Assembly (NCBI GenBank): GCA_003485715.1
Contig: DNIF01000219.1
Location: 1 to 7,545 of the forward strand
DNA: 7,545 nucleotides
Direction: 5' to 3'
From: Gammaproteobacteria bacterium
Lineage (GTDB): Bacteria > Pseudomonadota > Gammaproteobacteria > UBA7966
Shown: one piece after another, positions 1 through 4,071 of the stretch
Layout: the number at the start of each line of letters is the position of its first letter
Numbering within the stretch: the first letter of the stretch is position 1
Translations under genes and position numbers: made by a program
The notes under the pieces: model-generated
The model's input: the letters and a program-made list of their open reading frames with translations, nothing else
Database searches by the model: none
Told to the model about the DNA's origin: nothing

Positions 1-3
1 CGC

Positions 4-507
4 TCACAGGGCCGCGCGCTGGGCCTTCTCGAGCTTGCGCTTGATCCGGTTGCGCTTCAGCGGCGAGAGGTAGTCGACGAACAGGCGGCCTTCCAGGTGA
101 TCCATCTCGTGCTGAATACAGACGGCGAGCAGCCCGTCGGCGTCGAACTCGAAGAATTCGCCGCGCACGTTCTGCGCACGGACCCGTATGCGGTCGGCGC
201 GCTGCACGGTCTCATAGACGCCCGGTACCGACAGACAGCCCTCCTCCATTTCTTCCTCACCCACAGTTTCGAGGAGAACCGGGTTGACGAGGCAGATCGG
301 CTGGTCCTGCTCGCGGCTGACGTCGGCCACCAGCACCCGCCGGTGCACGTCGACCTGGGTGGCGGCAAGCCCGATGCCCGGGGCGGCGTACATGGTCTCG
401 AGCAGATCTTCCACCAGCCGTTCGAGGGTGGCATCGAAGGCTTCCACCGGCGCTGCCCGGGTGCGCAGGCGCGGGTCGGGATGATGCAGGATGGTCAGCA
501 GTGCCAT
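4..507 (-). CDS. def: Peptide deformylase (complete)
   Basis: Metal-dependent hydrolase that removes the N-formyl group from the initiator methionine of new polypeptides as they leave the ribosome. The 167-residue product has all three family signatures: motif 1 GIGLAATQ (residues 44-51), motif 2 EGCLS (89-93) with metal ligand Cys91, and motif 3 HEMDH (133-137) with ligands His133 and His137 and catalytic Glu134. The C terminus is a basic helix (KRNRIKRKLEKAQ), as in other proteobacterial Def proteins. The ATG at 507 is chosen because GGAGG lies 7 nt before it and the protein then begins MALLTILHHPDPRLR, typical of the family. An in-frame start 26 codons upstream would add a non-conserved leader. 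The gene reads out of the window; fmt usually follows directly in this class, but it cannot be seen here. Nothing is missing or unusual. Confidence 0.97.
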   Translation of the reverse strand: MALLTILHHPDPRLRTRAAPVEAFDATLERLVEDLLETMYAAPGIGLAATQVDVHRRVLVADVSREQDQPICLVNPVLLETVGEEEMEEGCLSVPGVYETVQRADRIRVRAQNVRGEFFEFDADGLLAVCIQHEMDHLEGRLFVDYLSPLKRNRIKRKLEKAQRAAL

Positions 508-513
508 GGGGGA

Positions 514-519
514 TCCTCC
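514..519 (-). promoter_or_regulatory. Ribosome binding site of def
   Basis: Read on the minus strand this is GGAGGA, a near-perfect Shine-Dalgarno sequence ending about 7 nt before the ATG at 507. It decides between the 167-residue form and the longer in-frame form starting at 585. Confidence 0.8.
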
Positions 520-637
520 GGGATAGGGGCAGGATAGCGAAAGCCCGCCACAGGGTGTATCGCCAGTGGCCCGAGGCACGGACACCTGTGAACCCGGGCC
601 GTTCGGCAGTGGGTCGACGGTGGTTCGCGATTCCGGT

Positions 638-667
638 TTCGCCTTTGGCCAAGGGCTCTGCTAAAGT
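638..667 (+). promoter_or_regulatory. Candidate extended -10 promoter for the LysM gene
   Basis: TAAAGT at 662-667 matches four of six bases of the -10 consensus and is preceded by TGC at 659-661, giving a TGn extended -10. A weak -35-like TTCGCC (638-643) lies 18 nt upstream. Transcription would start near 673-675, leaving a leader of about 24 nt that still includes the AAGGTG ribosome binding site. This is pattern matching only; the -35 is poor, and the same TAAAGTTC also resembles the -35 of flagellar sigma-28 promoters. Confidence 0.3.
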
Positions 668-685
668 TCATCAACGAATACCGCC

Positions 686-691
686 AAGGTG
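686..691 (+). promoter_or_regulatory. Ribosome binding site of the LysM gene
   Basis: AAGGTG is followed by six T residues and then ATG at 698. The spacing of 6 nt suits that ATG. The in-frame GTG at 689 lies inside the Shine-Dalgarno itself and so cannot be the start. Confidence 0.7.
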
Positions 692-697
692 TTTTTT

Positions 698-1915
698 ATG
701 CTGAACAAATTGCTGCTGGCGGCCTTGGGTTTCCTGGGCATGATCGGGGTCGCGCCGGCGGCCGAACCACAACTCCGGCCCGATCATCCGACGGAATACG
801 TCGTGCAGCGCGGTGACACCCTCTGGGACATCGCCGGTCGCTTCCTCACTTACCCCTGGCAGTGGCCGGAGATCTGGCGCGCCAACCCGGAGGTGAAGAA
901 CCCGCACCTTATCTACCCCGGCGATCGGCTCGTCCTGAGCTACGTGGATGGCCGCCCGGTGGTGACGGTCATCCCCGGTGAGGTGCACCTCGGCGGGCGG
1001 CGTTTCAAGCGTTCGCCAAGCGTCCGCGAGCAGCCGAATGTGGAGCCCATTCGCGTCATTCCGCTCGAGGCAATCTCTCCTTTCCTGGAGCGCCCCCGGG
1101 TGCTGAGCGCGCAGGAGGCACGGGATGCGCCCTACGTGGTGTCGAGTCAGGACCAGACACTCATCGCCGGTCCGGGCAACCGCATCTATGCGCGTGGACT
1201 GGGTGAAGTCCAGCCGGGTCAGCGTCTGGTCATCGTGCGCACCGGGGTGACCTACCATGCTTACGAGCCGAATCTGCGCCTGCCCGATGTCGGCGAGGTG
1301 CTCGGCCATGAGGCCCTCTACGTCGGTGACGCACTGGTCACGCGCGCGGGCGACCCCGCCACGTTGTTGGTGACTGGCGGCGTGCGCGAGATCCTCGTCG
1401 GTGACCGCCTGCTGCCCGAGGAGAAGCAGCAATTCCCCGAGTTCATCCCGCATCCACCGTCAAACGAAATCGAAGGACGCGTGATCGCCCTGGTGGATGG
1501 TGTGTCGCAGGCCGGCCAATATCAGATTGTGGTGGTGGATCACGGCAGTGAGACGGGTCTCGAGCCCGGCAACGTGCTGACCGTGTACGAGGCCGGGGCA
1601 CGGGTGCTTGACCCCATCGCCACCACGCGCGGGCAGCAGCAGATCGAGCGCATCGAGTTCCAGCGTGCCGATCAGTCCGGAGCTGAACAGGTGGTGGAGA
1701 ACTTCGTCAACGACATCATCGCGAACAAGCGAGCGCTGGATCGTGCGCTCGGGCAGGACCGCATCCAGCGCGAGGTCGAGGTGCGCCTGCCGGACGAGCC
1801 CACCGGTACGGCGATGGTCTTCCGTGTCTTCCCGCGGGTGTCCTACGCCATCGTACTGGACATCGAGCGGCCGGTCCGTCTGCACGACGCCCTGCGCAGC
1901 CCCTCGGTGGATTGA
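698..1915 (+). CDS. Secreted LysM peptidoglycan-binding protein, TsaP-like
   Basis: Predicted periplasmic peptidoglycan-binding protein of 405 residues. Residues 1-22 form a signal peptide: Lys4, a hydrophobic core (LLLAALGFLGMIGV) and an APAA cleavage region. A single LysM domain spans about 34-81 (YVVQRGDTLWDIAGRFL ... NPHLIYPGDRLVL), including the usual Trp-rich PWQWPEIWRANP stretch. The middle (about 90-257) has no domain I can name. The C-terminal part (about 258-405) begins IEGRVIALVDGV and ends in MVFRVFPRVSYAIVLDIERPV, the pattern of the C-terminal domain of TsaP and its Pseudomonas counterpart next to dprA. TsaP anchors the type IV pilus secretin ring to the cell wall. An apparent insert of about 54 residues (roughly 307-360) interrupts this domain. 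The position between def and dprA fits the known gene order. LysM and secretion are near certain; the pilus role is inferred, since no pilus genes are in view. Confidence 0.9.
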   Translation: MLNKLLLAALGFLGMIGVAPAAEPQLRPDHPTEYVVQRGDTLWDIAGRFLTYPWQWPEIWRANPEVKNPHLIYPGDRLVLSYVDGRPVVTVIPGEVHLGGRRFKRSPSVREQPNVEPIRVIPLEAISPFLERPRVLSAQEARDAPYVVSSQDQTLIAGPGNRIYARGLGEVQPGQRLVIVRTGVTYHAYEPNLRLPDVGEVLGHEALYVGDALVTRAGDPATLLVTGGVREILVGDRLLPEEKQQFPEFIPHPPSNEIEGRVIALVDGVSQAGQYQIVVVDHGSETGLEPGNVLTVYEAGARVLDPIATTRGQQQIERIEFQRADQSGAEQVVENFVNDIIANKRALDRALGQDRIQREVEVRLPDEPTGTAMVFRVFPRVSYAIVLDIERPVRLHDALRSPSVD

Positions 1916-2021
1916 GCGGCTCGGCTCGCCGCCTGTTCGGTGGCGTTCCCGGAGGCGCGTCGCTGGCTCGACTTCGCCCCTGCTGTCGCCCTGCGTGCGG
2001 CGCTCGCCTCACACTGTGGCG

Positions 2022-3290
2022 ATGCAAGGATGCCCTCCGACCGCGACCACCAATCCGCCGTCCGCCAGCGTCGGGCGCGGGACCGATTCAGACTCGTGCC
2101 CGGTCGATGCGGCCAGCGTCGCGGCGTGGCTCTCCCTGGCGGCCTGCCCGGACGCACGCGCCCACTGGTGGGGCGCACGCGGATCGGACTTCGACCCGCG
2201 TGCCCGGGTCGAGCTGCTGCGGCACGCAGGCATTTCGCTGCCAGCCCCCAACGACCGGCGTCTCGCCCGCTGTCTGGCCTGGCTCGAGCAACCGGGAAAC
2301 GCGCTCGTCGGATGGGACGCCGCCGCCTATCCCGAGACCCTTGCCAGTCTCGAAGATCCGCCGCCCGTGCTGTTCGTGAGTGGGGATCGCTCGCTGCTCG
2401 CCGCCCTGCAGGTGGCAATCGTCGGCAGTCGCCGGCCCTCACCGGGGGGTGCCGAGCACGCCTATCGGCTCGCCAGGGACTTGGCCCAGGCTGGTCTCGT
2501 CATCACGAGTGGCCTTGCGCGCGGTATCGATGCTGCGGCCCATCGCGGTGCCCTGGCGGCTGGGGGCGCGGGCCCGACGGTGGGTGTGTCCGGCTGTGGG
2601 CCGGACGTCGTCTACCCGCGGGAGCATGCGGAACTGTACGCCGAGGTCGCTGCCTGCGGGCTGCTGGTCAGCGAGTTTCCGCCTGGCACCACCGCCAGGC
2701 CGCACCACTTCCCGCGTCGCAATCGTCTCATCAGCGGCCTGGCCCGCGCGGTGGTCGTGGTGGAGGCGGCACAACCCAGCGGCTCGCTCATCACGGCGCG
2801 GCTCGCGCTCGGCCAGGGGCGGGAGGTCCTTGCCGTGCCGGGATCGGTGACGAACCCCGAGGCGCGGGGCTGCCACGCCCTCATCCGCGACGGTGCCCGA
2901 CTGGTGGAGGACGCCAGCCAGGTGCTCGAGGAGCTGTCCAGCCTGCCGCTGCAACTTCCCGTGCCCCGGCAGCGGCGACCGCTTGCTACGAGACCTGCCG
3001 GGGCCGGGGCCGGGGCCGGGGACGGGCGGGGCGGTCATGTTGCGCCTCCTCGACCACCCCCCGATGCTGGACCGACGAGGGCCGTGCCGGCGGAACTGCC
3101 GGCCTCGCTGTCGTCGCCGTCCGTGCGGCGAGTGCTCGCGGCAATGGGCACAGACCTCGTGGATATCGACTCAGTGGTTTTCCGCAGCGGATTGACCGTC
3201 AGCGACGTTTCTTCCATTCTGGCTGCGCTCGAGCTTTCCGGCCTCGTATGGGTGGGGCCGGCGGGGACGTTCCAACGCAAGCCTGACTGA
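2022..3290 (+). CDS. dprA: DNA-processing protein DprA (Smf)
   Basis: Cytoplasmic protein that binds incoming single-stranded DNA in natural transformation and loads RecA; also present in many species not known to be competent. The 422-residue product has an N-terminal SAM-like region (about 31-95), a Rossmann-fold core (about 98-310) and a C-terminal winged helix (about 368-422). Core signatures are VGSRRPS (Gly135-Ser-Arg), SGLARGID (163-170), YPREH (198-202), SEFPPG (217-222), FPRRNRLISGL (230-240), SGSLITA (253-259) and VPG (272-274). A low-complexity linker with a Gly-Ala run (327-338) joins core and winged helix. The start is uncertain: ATG 2022 gives about 30 poorly conserved residues before the first family-like segment (VAAWLSLAACPDARA), has no Shine-Dalgarno, and in-frame GTG codons occur at 2016 and 1995. 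The 106 bp separating it from the LysM gene hold only a weak 5-bp hairpin (1916-1932) and no terminator, so co-transcription is likely. smg follows after 9 bp. Confidence 0.93.
   Translation: MQGCPPTATTNPPSASVGRGTDSDSCPVDAASVAAWLSLAACPDARAHWWGARGSDFDPRARVELLRHAGISLPAPNDRRLARCLAWLEQPGNALVGWDAAAYPETLASLEDPPPVLFVSGDRSLLAALQVAIVGSRRPSPGGAEHAYRLARDLAQAGLVITSGLARGIDAAAHRGALAAGGAGPTVGVSGCGPDVVYPREHAELYAEVAACGLLVSEFPPGTTARPHHFPRRNRLISGLARAVVVVEAAQPSGSLITARLALGQGREVLAVPGSVTNPEARGCHALIRDGARLVEDASQVLEELSSLPLQLPVPRQRRPLATRPAGAGAGAGDGRGGHVAPPRPPPDAGPTRAVPAELPASLSSPSVRRVLAAMGTDLVDIDSVVFRSGLTVSDVSSILAALELSGLVWVGPAGTFQRKPD
2681..2700 (+). repeat. 7-bp GC-rich inverted repeat inside dprA
   Basis: GCCTGGC (2681-2687) and its exact reverse complement GCCAGGC (2694-2700) flank a 6-nt ACCACC loop. 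It lies within codons for the PPGTTARP part of the DprA core and could form a stable hairpin in mRNA or single-stranded DNA. Such pairs do arise by chance in GC-rich coding sequence. Confidence 0.5.
2998..3021 (+). repeat. Four perfect tandem CCGGGG hexamers in the dprA linker
   Basis: Four uninterrupted CCGGGG units (2998, 3004, 3010, 3016) are followed by two further G runs (3024-3026, 3028-3031). On the plus strand the four GGGG runs separated by CC meet the G-quadruplex pattern. The unit is 6 nt, so gain or loss of copies keeps the reading frame and only changes the number of Gly-Ala pairs in the linker between the DprA core and the winged helix. Confidence 0.85.
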
Positions 3291-3293
3291 GGA
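3289..3293 (+). promoter_or_regulatory. Ribosome binding site of smg, overlapping the dprA stop codon
   Basis: GAGGA overlaps the dprA TGA (3288-3290) and ends 6 nt before the smg ATG at 3300. Ribosomes terminating on dprA would uncover or occupy this site, which points to translational coupling. Confidence 0.65.
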
Positions 3294-3299
3294 CGTGAC

Positions 3300-3776
3300 A
3301 TGAGGCAGACCGTGCTGGACGTATTGCACTACCTGTTCGAGCAATACCTGGGCGAGGGCACCGAGTCGGCCCTCGACCAACGCCGGTTGCAGGCCGAACT
3401 GCACGACGCCGGCTTCTCCGAGCCCGACGTGGAGCGCGCCTTCGACTGGTTGCAGGGGCTGTCCGGAGAACAGGCGGATGCGCTTTCGGCCACACCATCG
3501 GCTGGTTCCATGAGGATATTCTGCGATATCGAGATGGAACGTCTCTCTGCGGATGTGCGCGGTTTCATCCACTTCCTTGGCCAGGCCGGGGTTCTCAACG
3601 CCCAATGCCGGGAGACAGTCATCGATCGGCTCATGGCGCTGGACACCGACGAAATAGACCTCGAACAGGCCCGTTGGGTGGTCCTCATGGTGCTGTTCAA
3701 CCAGCCCGGGCAGGAGGACAGTGCCGCACTTCTCGAAGACCTCCTTGTCGACGAAGCCTCTCGCAGCCTGCACTGA
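3300..3776 (+). CDS. smg: Smg family protein (DUF494)
   Basis: Small acidic, mostly helical cytoplasmic protein of 158 residues, almost the same length as E. coli Smg. The family is conserved beside dprA and topA in beta- and gammaproteobacteria, but its molecular role is not established. Family landmarks from start to end are VLDVLHYLFEQYL (5-17), the LHDAGFSEPDVERAFDWL segment (34-51), SMRIF (70-74), VRGFIHFLGQAGVLN (86-100), LDTDEIDLEQARWVVLMVLF (114-133) followed by NQPG, and the terminal Leu-His. The start is secure: a good Shine-Dalgarno and a family-like N terminus. The 9-bp spacing after dprA indicates one transcript with it. No enzyme motif, signal peptide or membrane segment is visible. 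Confidence 0.95.
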   Translation: MRQTVLDVLHYLFEQYLGEGTESALDQRRLQAELHDAGFSEPDVERAFDWLQGLSGEQADALSATPSAGSMRIFCDIEMERLSADVRGFIHFLGQAGVLNAQCRETVIDRLMALDTDEIDLEQARWVVLMVLFNQPGQEDSAALLEDLLVDEASRSLH

Positions 3777-4071
3777 CACCGGGGTGCCCGGCACGCGGAT
3801 GGGCGGGCCTCATCGTTACTTCAACTGGCCGCTGCTTCGGGGGCAGATGGGGAGGCGTATGCGCAAATACGCCCGAGACCGGACGATGCTCGGAATGACG
3901 CACCACCCGCCTGCGCGCGGCCGGAAGAACACGATCCTCAAGCCATCAATGGCCACATGGATGGCGCGCGGCAGCGACCCGTGGCTGACCAATGGGGCTG
4001 GCTCGGTAACCGCGAGACGTAGCTACCGGGAAACGCAATAACGTCATCCACCAGCCCAGAGTCCGCAGTCC
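3777..4071. other. Intergenic gap between smg and topA
   Basis: This 295-bp stretch holds no recognisable gene. It contains a hairpin at 3854-3873, a looser inverted repeat GCCATC/GATGGC (3942-3947 and 3960-3965, 12-nt loop) and a short-spaced GTGCC/GGCAC (3784-3794), none with a T-run that would make a standard terminator. One plus-strand frame stays open from inside smg to TAA at 4039-4041, with possible ATG starts at 3799, 3847 and 3859. Its third positions are GC-rich (roughly three quarters by hand count), but its second positions are equally GC-rich as its first, it is Met- and Arg-heavy, and it resembles nothing I know. The gap most likely carries the topA promoter and leader; I found no convincing -35/-10 pair. 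CTGACC at 3985-3990 is the nearest -35-like element. Confidence 0.6.
3854..3873 (+). repeat. Hairpin in the smg-topA gap
   Basis: GGCGTAT (3854-3860) and its perfect reverse complement ATACGCC (3867-3873) surround a 6-nt loop, GCGCAA. No T-tract follows, so a standard intrinsic terminator is not supported. Possible roles are 3'-end protection of the dprA-smg message or a protein-binding dyad; chance is also possible. Confidence 0.55.

Larger units (their letters stand above)
508..697. other. Divergent intergenic region between def and the LysM gene
   Basis: This 190-bp stretch has no convincing gene of its own and must hold the leftward def promoter and the rightward promoter of the LysM gene. 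Toward def, TATCCT (complement of 531-536) matches four of six -10 bases, with only a poor -35 (TACACC, complement of 554-559) 17 nt upstream. The rightward candidate is listed separately. Sharing such a short region makes co-regulation by one DNA-binding protein possible, but I see no clear operator palindrome. CCCGGG at 593-598 is an isolated 6-bp palindrome. Confidence 0.6.

Noticed and set aside
508..585. Longer def start with 26 extra residues
   Set aside because: The extra residues are not family-like and the ATG at 507 has a strong GGAGG at proper spacing.
645..661. Sigma-54-like promoter (TTGGCC ... TGC) before the LysM gene
   Set aside because: The GG and GC dinucleotides are 13 nt apart instead of 12 and the surrounding bases do not match.
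671..1453. 260-codon minus-strand frame opposite the LysM gene
   Set aside because: It is antisense shadow of a well-supported gene; there is no start signal or recognisable domain.
1608..2021. Extending dprA upstream in its frame into the LysM gene
   Set aside because: The dprA frame is open back to 1608, but the upstream part overlaps conserved LysM-protein codons and reads as Arg/Ser-rich shadow sequence without DprA similarity.
1916..3286. The LysM reading frame stays open past its TGA through nearly all of dprA, suggesting stop-codon readthrough or a fused protein
   Set aside because: Beyond about 2030 the translation is Arg/Gly/Pro/Ala-rich shadow sequence of dprA, and the LysM protein already ends at its family-typical point. 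High third-position GC in 1916-2030 is noted, but nothing there matches a domain.
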